A stretch of DNA of 64,000 nt, taken from assembly GCF_000647975.1 (NCBI RefSeq), contig NZ_JFKE01000009.1:1-64000 (forward strand), given 5' to 3'. Shown in pieces: positions 41,892-50,623 of this stretch. The stretch is from Actibacterium mucosum KCTC 23349. Lineage in GTDB: Bacteria; Pseudomonadota; Alphaproteobacteria; Rhodobacterales; Rhodobacteraceae. The stretch's first letter is position 1. Every line of letters starts with the position of its first letter. The notes beneath the pieces were generated by a model. It searched no databases and was not told the DNA's origin. It was given only the letters and a program-made list of their open reading frames with translations. Made by a program: the position numbers and the translations under genes.

Positions 41892-42745
41892 CACCTACCC
41901 CTGAACAAATTCAGGCCGCTATGGCCGCCCATCCCCGCGCGTTTCGCGACACAAACGCCGTGCGCGCCCGCAAGATCGCGCTGTGGGTCGGGTTCTTTGG
42001 CCTCTTCGCGTGGTGCCTTTACGATTTCAACTTCGCACCTGAACGCATCTGGATCGGTCTGGGCCGTCTTGGGCGGGTTATGTCCTTCATGTTCCCGCCG
42101 CATCTGTGGGAAACCTGGACGGAATGGCTGGAGATCTTCACCGCGCTGGGCGAAACCATTGCCATGGCTTTCATGGGCACGCTGTTGGGCGCCGTTGTCG
42201 CCTTTCCGCTGTCGTTCCTTGGGGCCAAGAACATCAACCGCATCTTCTGGCTGCGTCAGGGCACGCGTCGCGTCTATGACGTGATCCGCGCGTTCGAAAC
42301 CCTGATCCTGGCGCTGATCTTCATCCGCGCCTTTGGTCTGGGGCCGCTGGCCGGCATTCTGGCCATCGCGGTCAGCGAGATCGGGACATTCTCGAAACTG
42401 TTCTCGGAAGCGCTGGAAAACACGTCGAAAAAGCCGGTTGAGGGCGTGGTTGCCTCGGGCGGGTCGCGCTTGCAGTCGATCCGCTATGCGATCATGCCGC
42501 AGGTTCTGCCGGTGCATCTTTCGGTGTTGCTGTACAACTTCGAATCCAACGTCCGGTCCGGCACGATCCTTGGCATCGTGGGCGCGGGTGGCATTGGCTT
42601 TATCCTCAGCGACCGGATCAGCAGCTACTTCTGGGATCAGGCATGGACGATCATCTTCCTGATCATCGGCATGGTCTACCTGATCGACTATCTGTCGGCG
42701 CAGATCAGAACGCGCGTGATCGGTAAATGGGAAGGTGCGCGGTAA
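41888..42745 (+). CDS. phnE: Phosphonate ABC transporter permease PhnE (second)
   Basis: Permease of 285 residues, about six helices, EAA loop EGVVASGGSRLQSIRYAIMPQVLPV. It has the common C-terminal pattern VGAGGIGFILSDRISSYFWDQAW. Paired with the preceding phnE; tandem phnE genes are usual in Rhodobacterales phn loci. Confidence 0.92.
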   Translation: MTPTPEQIQAAMAAHPRAFRDTNAVRARKIALWVGFFGLFAWCLYDFNFAPERIWIGLGRLGRVMSFMFPPHLWETWTEWLEIFTALGETIAMAFMGTLLGAVVAFPLSFLGAKNINRIFWLRQGTRRVYDVIRAFETLILALIFIRAFGLGPLAGILAIAVSEIGTFSKLFSEALENTSKKPVEGVVASGGSRLQSIRYAIMPQVLPVHLSVLLYNFESNVRSGTILGIVGAGGIGFILSDRISSYFWDQAWTIIFLIIGMVYLIDYLSAQIRTRVIGKWEGAR

Positions 42746-42812
42746 ACGCACGCAATTCGAGAAAGGCTTGGCGGCAGGGTCAACGGGCTATGCCGCCGGC
42801 CACGCAAAACCC

Positions 42813-42848
42813 GATGTCGTGCCGTGCCTTTGTGCCCGGCACGACATC
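42813..42848 (+). other. Perfect 12-bp inverted repeat before the phosphatase gene
   Basis: GATGTCGTGCCG and CGGCACGACATC are perfect complements with a 12-base loop. The stem ends 17 bases before the start of the histidine phosphatase gene and is not followed by T residues. It could be an mRNA processing or stability element, a translational control hairpin, or an operator for the last two genes. Confidence 0.65.
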
Positions 42849-42865
42849 ACAAATGGAAGGTGACC

Positions 42866-43417
42866 ATGCGAGCACTTCTGGTTCGACATGCTGAATCGAC
42901 AGGACAAGCCCCCGAGGCACCGTTGTCAGAAACAGGGCGTCAGCAGGCCAACAGCCTGGCCCACAGCTTGCGTGATCTGAACGCAGGCCCCTTATATGCC
43001 AGCCCTTACACACGCGCGCGCCAAACGATCGCACCCTATGCCGACCTGACGGCGCAAAGCGTGAAAACCGTCGACGGCTTCCACGAGCGGGTTCTGTCGC
43101 CCGAGCCTCTGATCGACTGGCAGGACCACCTGCGCAGGTCGTTTGCAAATTCCAACTATGCCTGTCCGCAGGGCGAAAGCATGTCGCAGGTCCGCAGCCG
43201 GGCGGCCATTGCGCTGATTCAGATCGAACGGTTCAGCAAAGGCCTGCCAACCATTGTGACCCATGGCGGCCTGATCGCTTCGTTACTGCAGGCGGCCGAT
43301 CCCAGCTTTGGCTTTGAAGACTGGCGCGGTCTGCGCAACCCCGATCTGTTCGACGTTGAAATCGAAACCGGACGGGTCCTGAGTTTTACACGACTACCCC
43401 TGAAGGAGAAAGCATGA
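42866..43417 (+). CDS. Histidine phosphatase family protein in the phn operon
   Basis: A 183-residue phosphoglycerate-mutase-like phosphatase. The catalytic LLVRHAES is at the N-terminus and the second His is in VTHGGLIASLL. AAGGTG precedes ATG 42866. It overlaps the hexapeptide transferase by four bases. Classical pathways use PhnP (cyclic phosphodiesterase) and PhnN (ribose-1,5-bisphosphokinase) after PhnM; neither is present here, so this phosphatase may handle a ribosyl phosphate product instead. That is inference. Confidence 0.85.
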   Translation: MRALLVRHAESTGQAPEAPLSETGRQQANSLAHSLRDLNAGPLYASPYTRARQTIAPYADLTAQSVKTVDGFHERVLSPEPLIDWQDHLRRSFANSNYACPQGESMSQVRSRAAIALIQIERFSKGLPTIVTHGGLIASLLQAADPSFGFEDWRGLRNPDLFDVEIETGRVLSFTRLPLKEKA

Positions 43418-44040
43418 GCGGCGCCGGCTCCAAGAACCATCTCAGCGAAACCCCCACGATCCACGAAGGGGCCCGGGTCGAAGACTTCGAACTGGGTGTC
43501 TGGACCGAGGTGGGCAAAAACACCATGATGAAGTCCGGCGCGATGGGAGATTTCTCGTACATCACGCAAAACTGCCATGTGGTCTGGACCACCATCGGCA
43601 AGTTCTGCTCGATCGCCAATTCGACGCGGATCAATCCGGGCAATCACCCGACATGGCGCGCGATGCAGCACCACTCGGTCTATCGGGCCGAGGCGTATGG
43701 GTTGGGCGAGGATGACCACGATTTCTTTGCATGGCGCAAAGCCGATTGGGTGACCATCGGTCACGACGTCTGGATCGGCCATGGCGTGACCGTGACTGCC
43801 GGCGTGACGATTGGAACAGGCGCGGTAATTGGCGCCGGGGCCGTCGTCACGCGGGACGTGGATCCTTACACCGTTGTGGGTGGTGTGCCTGCGCGGTTCA
43901 TCAAGCGTCGGTTCACCGAAGCTCAGGCCGAGGCGTTGCAAGAAATCGCGGTCTGGGACTGGACGCGCGACGCTTACAAGGCCGCATTGCCCGACATTCG
44001 CGCGCTGGACATCGACGCGTTCATCGAAAAGTACCGCTAA
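43414..44040 (+). CDS. Phosphonate-operon hexapeptide-repeat transferase
   Basis: A 208-residue left-handed beta-helix acyltransferase of the phn-associated branch of hexapeptide (xenobiotic acetyltransferase-like) proteins. Repeats: IGHDVWIGHGVTVTAGVTIG, TGAVIGAGAVVTRDVDPYTVVGGVPARFIKRRF; the putative catalytic His lies in GNHPTW/MQHHSVY. It may N-acetylate aminoalkylphosphonates, the job PhnO has in other operons. The C-terminus meets the convergent second arm 25 bases on. Confidence 0.87.
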   Translation: MSGAGSKNHLSETPTIHEGARVEDFELGVWTEVGKNTMMKSGAMGDFSYITQNCHVVWTTIGKFCSIANSTRINPGNHPTWRAMQHHSVYRAEAYGLGEDDHDFFAWRKADWVTIGHDVWIGHGVTVTAGVTIGTGAVIGAGAVVTRDVDPYTVVGGVPARFIKRRFTEAQAEALQEIAVWDWTRDAYKAALPDIRALDIDAFIEKYR

Positions 44041-44049
44041 ACGCCGCTC

Positions 44050-44065
44050 CGAAAGCGCGCTTTCG
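44050..44065. terminator. Palindrome at the convergence of the two phn arms
   Basis: CGAAAGCGCGCTTTCG is a perfect 16-base palindrome just between two convergent stops. It could serve as a short bidirectional terminator or pause, although it has no U run and little loop. Confidence 0.4.
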
Positions 44066-44881
44066 TCAGATCACCAGCCCTAGGTTGCTGAGATAGTCAA
44101 AGCCCTGCGGGATGTCGGATTTACGGCGCAGTTCCAGCACCAGATGCGGGGCAGACGGGCATTCCGCCAGCGCGCGAAAGACCTCGATCCATTCGATCTC
44201 CCCCTCGCCGGGCGCCCAGTGGCGGTCGGCGTGGCCATCAACGTCCTGGATATGCACGTGCTGCAGCTGTGCACCTGCATCGCGCACGAAATAGTCCACC
44301 GGCGGCGCGCCCGACATCCGTCGCGCCAGATGCGCGTGGCCGGTATCGATGGACAAGGCGATGGCGGGGCTGTCGAAGCTGTCCACCATCATGCGCCTTG
44401 TATCGGGGTCGACATCCTGAACATTCTCGATCACCAGCGTGATCCCGGCACGCGCTGCCCGGTCCACCACGGGGCCAAGAACCTCGTGCACCCGGTCCAG
44501 CTTTTTTTGGGCATAGTTCGGTTTGCACAGAAGGTTGTTCTTGTACCAGAACGTGTAGGGCGAGTGCAGCACCATTTGGCGCGCGCCGATGGCTTCGGCC
44601 GCTTCAAGTGCGGAAAGGAACCGCGCGGTGATCAGCGGGCGCAGCTCGGCATCCTTGTTGTCGATATCCAGCCCCTCGAACGGGCCATGAATGCCAACCC
44701 GGCCTCTGTGCCCCTGCAGAGCTGCCTTTGCCGCAGCGATCAGATCGTCACGGTCCACAGTCAACGCGTCGCGGGTCATAAAGCTCTGTAACTCAATGTC
44801 GCGCTCCGCATCAAACAGCCAGTCGCGATGCGTCGCGATCTCGTCAATCTTCAGGCATGCGCCGATCTTAAGCGGTTTCAT
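44066..44881 (-). CDS. Sugar phosphate isomerase/epimerase-like TIM-barrel protein
   Basis: A 271-residue AP-endonuclease-2-type TIM barrel. Metal ligands are suggested by LVIENVQDV (Glu), LSIDTGHAHL (Asp, His), HVHIQDVDG (His) and the C-terminal LVLELRRK (Glu). ATG 44881 overlaps the MFS gene by 14 bases. It is the last gene of the second phn arm, so an aldose-ketose or epimerisation step on a sugar phosphate released by the PhnM-like enzyme is plausible, but no substrate can be named. Confidence 0.82.
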   Translation of the reverse strand: MKPLKIGACLKIDEIATHRDWLFDAERDIELQSFMTRDALTVDRDDLIAAAKAALQGHRGRVGIHGPFEGLDIDNKDAELRPLITARFLSALEAAEAIGARQMVLHSPYTFWYKNNLLCKPNYAQKKLDRVHEVLGPVVDRAARAGITLVIENVQDVDPDTRRMMVDSFDSPAIALSIDTGHAHLARRMSGAPPVDYFVRDAGAQLQHVHIQDVDGHADRHWAPGEGEIEWIEVFRALAECPSAPHLVLELRRKSDIPQGFDYLSNLGLVI

Positions 44882-46073
44882 GGACCGGTCTCCGTGGGTC
44901 TGGAATGAAGAGATAGGCAAGGAAGGCAAGGCTGATGACCACCGCCATTGCCGTGAACGAGGCCTGCCCACCCAGCGTTTGGGTCAACCATGCAAAGGCA
45001 AACGGGGCCGAGGCATTCAGCGCCATCGTGGCGGTATTGATCCAACCCAGCCGCGCGCCATAGCCCTTGCGCCCAAACAGCGCCAGCGGCAGCGTGCCCC
45101 GTGCAATCGTCTTGATGCCATCGCCCATGCCGTACAGCGCCGCCGCGATCATCAACCCGGGAACGGTGAACCCGAGCACAATCAGCGTCACAAATCCAGA
45201 CAGCATCAGCGCCATGCTCAGCGCGTAAGTATTCAACGGGTAGAGGTTGCGCGACACCAGCAGTTCCAGGAACCGCCCAACGGTCTTGAACGGACCAATT
45301 ACGGCACCGGCCAATGCGGCCATCGCGGCCGTGTGTCCAAGGTCCTGAACATTGGTCACCCAAAGCGTCATAACGCCGCCCATCAGATACCCGGAAAACA
45401 GGAAGGAAACGATCATCCACAGCATGCCTTTGCGCCGCGCGGGGCCGCTCAGCTCGGGCCATTCGGACTGTTGCGCCTTGGGCGGGTTGCGCGGGTCAAT
45501 CTGTGGGCCGCGCAACGAAAAGAAGTTCAGCGGCACACAGGTCAGGATCAGGAACACACCCAGCACCAACCACGTCTCTTGCCAACCGATCCCGTTGTAC
45601 AGCCACAGGGTGAGGGGCCAGAATATTGTCGAAGCGACGCCGCCGAACAGGGTGATGATCGAAATCAGTCGCTGGCTGGGTACACGCAGGTCCAGCCGCA
45701 CAACGCTGGCAAAGGCCACCTGATACAACACGCACATACCCGCGGCCTCGGCGATCAGGATCAGGGCGAACAGGTTGTACTGGTTGGTCACCTTGCTCAG
45801 CCCGATCAGCGCGACGCCCGCCACGACGGTCCCGATGGTCATCACGAACCGCCCGCCATACCTGTCCGTCAGCATGCCCGACACAGGCGCCATGAAACCG
45901 CCGAAGAACAGCGCCAGCGACATGACGCCAAAGATCCCCGACAAGCTCAGCCCAAGATCCTCTGCCATATGCGGCAAAAGGATCGCATAGGCGTACATCA
46001 GGGTGCCATAGCCAATGATCTGTGACAGGCCCAGACCGATAGCTGGCCAATAGTCTTTGTCAAATCGCAACAT
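44868..46073 (-). CDS. Major facilitator superfamily transporter in phn arm B
   Basis: A 401-residue MFS protein with 12 helices; motif A-like GMLTDRYGGRFVM follows helix 2. Closest in look to the oxalate/formate antiporter-like or monocarboxylate branch (SQIIGYGTLMYAYAILLPHMAEDLG). It sits between the PhnM-like amidohydrolase and the isomerase. It may export a by-product or import an organophosphorus or carboxylate compound. Confidence 0.85.
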   Translation of the reverse strand: MLRFDKDYWPAIGLGLSQIIGYGTLMYAYAILLPHMAEDLGLSLSGIFGVMSLALFFGGFMAPVSGMLTDRYGGRFVMTIGTVVAGVALIGLSKVTNQYNLFALILIAEAAGMCVLYQVAFASVVRLDLRVPSQRLISIITLFGGVASTIFWPLTLWLYNGIGWQETWLVLGVFLILTCVPLNFFSLRGPQIDPRNPPKAQQSEWPELSGPARRKGMLWMIVSFLFSGYLMGGVMTLWVTNVQDLGHTAAMAALAGAVIGPFKTVGRFLELLVSRNLYPLNTYALSMALMLSGFVTLIVLGFTVPGLMIAAALYGMGDGIKTIARGTLPLALFGRKGYGARLGWINTATMALNASAPFAFAWLTQTLGGQASFTAMAVVISLAFLAYLFIPDPRRPVHETA

Positions 46074-46119
46074 GGGTCGAACCTGGTGTTTCTTGGTTTA
46101 GGGGCGTTTCCGCCGGCGG

Positions 46120-47331
46120 TTAACCGGCGGGTTTTGCGCGATAGGCGGCGCGGCCTGCAACCCAAGTTCCGGCGATGGCCGGTGTTGCCCCGTCGGGCCA
46201 GTCCACCAGCACCAGATCGGCCCGTTTGCCGGTCTCGATACTGCCGCGATCCGTCAGGTTCATCGCCTTTGCCGGGCCGCTGGAGATCAGCGACCAAAGC
46301 GCCAAGCGGTCGGCCCGCTTCTCCCGGTCCATCCGGTCCACCGCTGCCAGCATCGCCGGATAGTAGTAGTCCGAAGCCAGCATGTCGCACAACCCGGCCT
46401 CGACCATGTCGGCCGCCCCAAGAGAGCCGATATGGCTGCCGCCGCGCACCGCGTTGGGTGATCCAAAGATGATCAGGTCACCGTTGTCGCGGGCATCCTG
46501 CGTTGGCGCCATGGTCATCGGGAATTCGGTCGTGGTAGCGCCGATCCCGCGATAAAACGCACGCGTTTCGGCCTGCGTGTCGTCATGGCTGAGCATCGGG
46601 ATGCCCTTGGCCTGCGCCTTGGCCGCAACCGAGGTGATGGTGTCAACCACGTCGGGCCGGCGATTCCAGACGCGTTTGATCAACGCCATGAAGTCATCAA
46701 GCTCCAGCCCGGTCCGCGCCGCGATTTTGGCCCAGCGTTTCTGCGGCAACTCAAGGTCATCAAAATCGACAACGGCGTAATCGGGGTTGTGTTCCCACAG
46801 CCGGTCCTGAATGCGCGTGTCATAGCTGCGCATCGACATGGACAGGTGGTCGTTGAAGGCAAGCGAGGGTTTCAGCGGCGCGTCAAAGGCCCAGTCCAGC
46901 GCGTCCAGCGCTTCGAAGGCAAAGGTCTCCCACCGCAATTGCACGCGGTTCTCGACGGTCAGCCGGGGGGCCAGATCGCGGATCGCCTGCATCATCTCGC
47001 GCGCCTTTTCAACGCTGCGCAGGCCCGGTTCGAAACTCAACGTGATCGAGTGATAGGTCGTCGCGATGCCATTGGCGGCCAACTGCCGGTCGGTTTCCAG
47101 CACCGCGGTCTCGATGGGAAAGAAAACACCCGGACGCGGCATGACCTGCCGCTCAAACGCATCCCCGTGCACGTCGATCAACGCCGGTGCCAGAACCAGA
47201 CCACGCGCGTCGATCACCTCGCCCCGCGCAGATCCGCCGATTTCGGCGATGTGGTCCCCGTCGATCGTGACATTCGTCTCGACAATCTGATCCGGCAGAT
47301 AGACCTGTGCCCCCTGAAAAGTGAAAGTCAC
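46120..47331 (-). CDS. phnM: PhnM-like amidohydrolase (second copy)
   Basis: A 403-residue paralogue of PhnM. It retains the metal-site layout: LIDVHGDAFERQVMPRPGVFF, NDHLSMSMRSYD, LSHDDTQAETRAF and FGSPNAVRGGSHIGSLGAADM. Compared with the arm A PhnM it has a longer middle (LEHNPDYAVVDFDD to RRPDVVDT) and lacks the DHTPGQGQ motif, so its substrate may differ from ribose-phosphonate triphosphate. Its ATG shares one base with the methyltransferase stop. Confidence 0.87.
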   Translation of the reverse strand: MTFTFQGAQVYLPDQIVETNVTIDGDHIAEIGGSARGEVIDARGLVLAPALIDVHGDAFERQVMPRPGVFFPIETAVLETDRQLAANGIATTYHSITLSFEPGLRSVEKAREMMQAIRDLAPRLTVENRVQLRWETFAFEALDALDWAFDAPLKPSLAFNDHLSMSMRSYDTRIQDRLWEHNPDYAVVDFDDLELPQKRWAKIAARTGLELDDFMALIKRVWNRRPDVVDTITSVAAKAQAKGIPMLSHDDTQAETRAFYRGIGATTTEFPMTMAPTQDARDNGDLIIFGSPNAVRGGSHIGSLGAADMVEAGLCDMLASDYYYPAMLAAVDRMDREKRADRLALWSLISSGPAKAMNLTDRGSIETGKRADLVLVDWPDGATPAIAGTWVAGRAAYRAKPAG

Positions 47332-47975
47332 TACAGCCGCTCCATCGTCAGGTGCCAGTGAAAGCTGCCTTCGCTTTCGTGTTCCTGATCACGCAGTGAC
47401 AGGCATTCGAACCCCGAAAACAGCGACAGCAAATCTGCTGCTGAACAGAAATAATGCGGGTGGCGTTTGTCACCCCTGTCGGTATCGAACACCCAGGTGT
47501 TGCGCGAGATTTCGCGGCCCGGCGCCTTGGTCAGCTCATAGGGCAGGCGGCGCTTTGACAGCATCGTGCCAAGAAAGGTGCCGCCGGGTTTCAGAACGCG
47601 GCGGATCTCGGCGATGGTGCGCAGCAGAATGTCCTCGTCACCGTGATAAATAACGTTCCAGCTGAGAACGTGGTCAAAGCTGTTATCCTCGAACGGCAGC
47701 TCATGCATACGCGCCACAACCGTTGTCACACCCGCATCGGCGGCATCGATTGCTGCCATGCCATCGGGTGCTGCGTCCAGTGCGGTCGCCGCAAAGCCGG
47801 ACTTGGCAAGCGCCAGCGCATGCCGCCCAACACCGGCGCCCAGGTCCAGGATCGCGGCACCCGGCTGCAGGCCCGCGGCCCACTGATGCACGTCGTCTTC
47901 GGGTGTCAGCCACTTTGCATCGACGTCGCCCGCCCAATGCGCGTTCCAGTGTTGGTCAGCTGTATCTGTCTTCAT
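47331..47975 (-). CDS. SAM-dependent methyltransferase in phn arm B
   Basis: A 214-residue class I methyltransferase. Motif I is ILDLGAGVGRHALALA, motif II-like TALDAAPDG, and FDHVLSWNVIYHGD with IRRVLKPGGTFLGTML follow. It lies between phnE and the second phnM with four- and one-base overlaps, so it is a fixed part of the unit. Methylation of the phosphonate, of a pathway intermediate or of a toxic side product are possible; nothing in the sequence decides between them. Confidence 0.85.
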   Translation of the reverse strand: MKTDTADQHWNAHWAGDVDAKWLTPEDDVHQWAAGLQPGAAILDLGAGVGRHALALAKSGFAATALDAAPDGMAAIDAADAGVTTVVARMHELPFEDNSFDHVLSWNVIYHGDEDILLRTIAEIRRVLKPGGTFLGTMLSKRRLPYELTKAPGREISRNTWVFDTDRGDKRHPHYFCSAADLLSLFSGFECLSLRDQEHESEGSFHWHLTMERL

Positions 47976-48784
47976 CGCTGTTCTCCGATGATCTTGGTCC
48001 GGGCCCAGCCCGAAAGTTGTTCAATGCCAATCACCACAACAGCGATCATCAGGATCACGGTCATGGCGCTGGGATAATCAAAAAGGTCAAAGCCCACTTT
48101 CAGCTCAATCCCGATGCCGCCTGCGCCAACAAGGCCAAGGATGGTCGACGACCGAACTGCTTTCTCCAACGCAAACAGCGAGGTTGAAACAAAGGCGGGC
48201 ATCGCGGCGGGTACGGTGGCGCAGGCCACAACGTCCAGCTTGCGCGCACCGGTAGCTGTCAGCGCCTCGGCGGGGCCTTTGTCAACGCCTTCCATGTCAT
48301 CGGCAAAGAAGCGTCCGCAAAAGCCAACGGTGTCGATCATGATCGCCAGCATGCCCGCAAAGGGGCCAAGGCCCACGGCAACCACGAAGATCAGCGCCCA
48401 GGCAATGTCAGGCACCGCGCGGATAAAGCCAAGGGTGGTCCGCACCGTCTGGTTGATCCACTTTCCGGCCACCAGGTTGCGCGCCGCCAGCAACGCAACC
48501 GGCACAGAAAGGATCACACCCAGAACCGCGCCAGCCAGCGCGATTTGCAGGGTTTCGACCATTTTCCACCCCAGCCGCTCCAGCGTGCGCGCCTCAAGGT
48601 TTGGCGGAAATGCGCGTTCGATGAAATCGGCAAAACGAGGGGGCGAGGTGACTACCTTCTCGACCGAGAAGCCAGCGCCTGCAAAGCTCCACAGGATGAT
48701 CACAACCGCGGCCGCATAGCCAAGGAATGCAATCGCCGAGGGCCGCTCGATCCGCGACGGGACGTGGGTGTTCAGATCAGTCAT
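47972..48784 (-). CDS. phnE: Phosphonate-type ABC transporter permease (arm B)
   Basis: Single PhnE-like permease, 270 residues, six helices; EAA loop EALTATGARKLDVVACATVPAAMPAFV. Unlike arm A there is one permease gene, so a homodimer is expected. It overlaps the ATPase gene by eight bases and the methyltransferase by four. Confidence 0.9.
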   Translation of the reverse strand: MTDLNTHVPSRIERPSAIAFLGYAAAVVIILWSFAGAGFSVEKVVTSPPRFADFIERAFPPNLEARTLERLGWKMVETLQIALAGAVLGVILSVPVALLAARNLVAGKWINQTVRTTLGFIRAVPDIAWALIFVVAVGLGPFAGMLAIMIDTVGFCGRFFADDMEGVDKGPAEALTATGARKLDVVACATVPAAMPAFVSTSLFALEKAVRSSTILGLVGAGGIGIELKVGFDLFDYPSAMTVILMIAVVVIGIEQLSGWARTKIIGEQR

Positions 48785-49592
48785 AAAGCCCCCGAAGGTC
48801 GGTCTCGCTCAATTTGTCAGCGCGGGAATCCAGCGGCATCTTGCCGCCGGACAGCCCCAGAATGCGATCGCCATACTGCAGCGCATGCGTGATGTTGTGA
48901 GAGATGAAGACGACGGTCACGCCCTCGTCCTTGGCAAGCCCAAAAAACAGGTCCATCACGTCTTCGCCCGCAGACGGATCGAGCGAGGCCGTCGGCTCGT
49001 CCGCGATCAGGATCTTGGGTTTGCCCACCAGCGCCCGGGCAATTGCCACCCGCTGTGACTGCCCCCCCGACAGGCGGTCCGCGCGACGGTCCGCCAGATG
49101 GGCCAGCCCGACACGCTGCAGCGCCTCCATCGCGGCATCGCGAGAGGCAGCGGGCGCCAAGGCTTGGCTCCAATGCCGAATGCCGGAATGCTTGCCCAGC
49201 AGGCCCTGCACCACATTCGACAGAACCGACAGCCGCGGCACCAGGTTATGTTTCTGCGACACCAGACCGATCTGCCCGCGCATCGCACGCAAGGCCTGCG
49301 CGTTGGCCGAAGTTACTTCGGTTCCCAACACGTCCACCGTGCCGCCATCGGCCGGGATCAGCCCCATCAGGCAGCGCAGCAGGGTCGACTTGCCGGTGCC
49401 GTTTGCACCCACGATGGCCACGGCCTCACCCCGGCTCAGGCCAAAAGAGATGTCTTTGAAAATCTGCACGTCGCCAAAGGTCTTCGACAACCCGGTGACG
49501 CGAATGTCTACAGGCAAAACCGGGGCACTCTGTGCCCCGGTTCCGACCGGCTGCGTGTTCGCGGCCGGCTTATCAAGCACTCGATCAGTCAC
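48777..49592 (-). CDS. phnC: Phosphonate-type ABC transporter ATP-binding protein (arm B)
   Basis: ATPase of 271 residues from GTG 49592. Walker A GANGTGKST, PhnC-like GQIGLVSQKHNLVPRLSVLSNVVQGLLGKH, signature LSGGQSQRVAIARAL and Walker B ILIADEPTASLDPSAG. The frame is open further upstream inside phnD, but GTG 49592 overlaps the phnD stop and begins the protein-like part (VTDRVLDKP); GTG 49580 is an alternative. Confidence 0.9.
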   Translation of the reverse strand: MTDRVLDKPAANTQPVGTGAQSAPVLPVDIRVTGLSKTFGDVQIFKDISFGLSRGEAVAIVGANGTGKSTLLRCLMGLIPADGGTVDVLGTEVTSANAQALRAMRGQIGLVSQKHNLVPRLSVLSNVVQGLLGKHSGIRHWSQALAPAASRDAAMEALQRVGLAHLADRRADRLSGGQSQRVAIARALVGKPKILIADEPTASLDPSAGEDVMDLFFGLAKDEGVTVVFISHNITHALQYGDRILGLSGGKMPLDSRADKLSETDLRGLYD

Positions 49593-50451
49593 CGAGGAAG
49601 TTGTCGAACTGCGGGTAGCCCGCGTTGGTGTACATCGCGCGCACCGAGTTATAGGCGCTGTCTTCGATCGCAACCAGGTCCATGCCGGTGTACTTGTCGT
49701 TCTCTTCGTGGGCCAGAATGCCCGCGATGATCGCGTCTTTGTTTTCGATAATCGAAGTCTGAACCTTTTCAGCAGCCGCCGCGTCAACATGCGCGCCAAC
49801 CATGATCATGTCGTTGGGCAGGTCGCCCGAACGTGCGATGATCTTGAAGAAGCCAGCCGGCACCGAAGTGTCTTTGCCGCGCACGCGCAGCCACGAGTTG
49901 TGGTTGGTGCCCATGGCAGCAACGTCGCCCGCCTTAACGGCTTCGTGGCCGATGTTGCGCGAGGTGTGCAGCGGTTCAAAGTCGCCCAGGCCCAGACCCA
50001 GATCAGCCATCAGCTGCGTGGGGCACAGGTGGCCCGAGGTCGAACCGATGTCCGACATCGCGATCTTCTGACCCTTCAGGTCAGCAACCGAGTTATAGGG
50101 GCTGTCGGCGCGCACGATGACGGCGCAGAAATAGTCAGGGCGACCCAGACCGATCAGCGGGGTGGCTTTGGTCAGCTTGTTGATGACCACGTATTCGGCA
50201 GGACCCGAAACAACAAAGTCAACGGTCTCGGCGCGCAGGGCTTCGGCCGCTGCGGTGCGCGAGTTCACGGCAAAGAACTCAAAGCTTTCGCCAGTGGCTG
50301 TTTCCAGCGCTTCTTTGAACGGACCCCATTCCAGCTGCAGGCGCTCCATGCCTTCAACGTCGGTAACGGCAATTTTCCAGGTTTCCGCAGAGGCCGAAAC
50401 GGCCGCGGCAACAGCCAGCGCAGCGCCGGCAAGAATCGAACGGAATTTCAT
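49585..50451 (-). CDS. phnD: Phosphonate-type substrate-binding protein (arm B)
   Basis: A 288-residue periplasmic protein with signal peptide (MKFRSILAGAALAVAAAVSASA). It is only distantly like the arm A PhnD but has the family features: KIAVTDVEGMERLQLEWGPFKEALE, FVVSGPAEYVV, and DIGSTSGHLCPTQLM for the phosphonate site. GGGAGAA before ATG 50451 fixes the start. A PhnF-type operator lies 19-34 bases upstream. It begins the arm B operon. Confidence 0.9.
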   Translation of the reverse strand: MKFRSILAGAALAVAAAVSASAETWKIAVTDVEGMERLQLEWGPFKEALETATGESFEFFAVNSRTAAAEALRAETVDFVVSGPAEYVVINKLTKATPLIGLGRPDYFCAVIVRADSPYNSVADLKGQKIAMSDIGSTSGHLCPTQLMADLGLGLGDFEPLHTSRNIGHEAVKAGDVAAMGTNHNSWLRVRGKDTSVPAGFFKIIARSGDLPNDMIMVGAHVDAAAAEKVQTSIIENKDAIIAGILAHEENDKYTGMDLVAIEDSAYNSVRAMYTNAGYPQFDNFLGD

Positions 50452-50469
50452 GGTTTTCTCCCTGTAGAA

Positions 50470-50485
50470 ATTCATTCGGATCAAT
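50470..50485. promoter_or_regulatory. PhnF operator 3 (arm B phnD promoter)
   Basis: ATTCATTCGGATCAAT differs by one base from the phnC operator and shares the TTCATTCG half-site with the phnF operator. It lies 19 bases upstream of the ATG with the ribosome binding site between, so it marks the promoter of arm B. The 138 bases beyond it, up to the Crp/Fnr gene, hold no gene. Confidence 0.72.
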
Positions 50486-50623
50486 CGCCGAGCTGTGTAA
50501 CCACCGGGTGACGGTTTATTGATGTTTCTTCGAAAAGATCACAACAGATTGTTCTGCCCCGCGATCAATCGCGATCACACGACACCGAAAATCCTGATGC
50601 ATTGCCGTAAATAGCGGTGGCCG

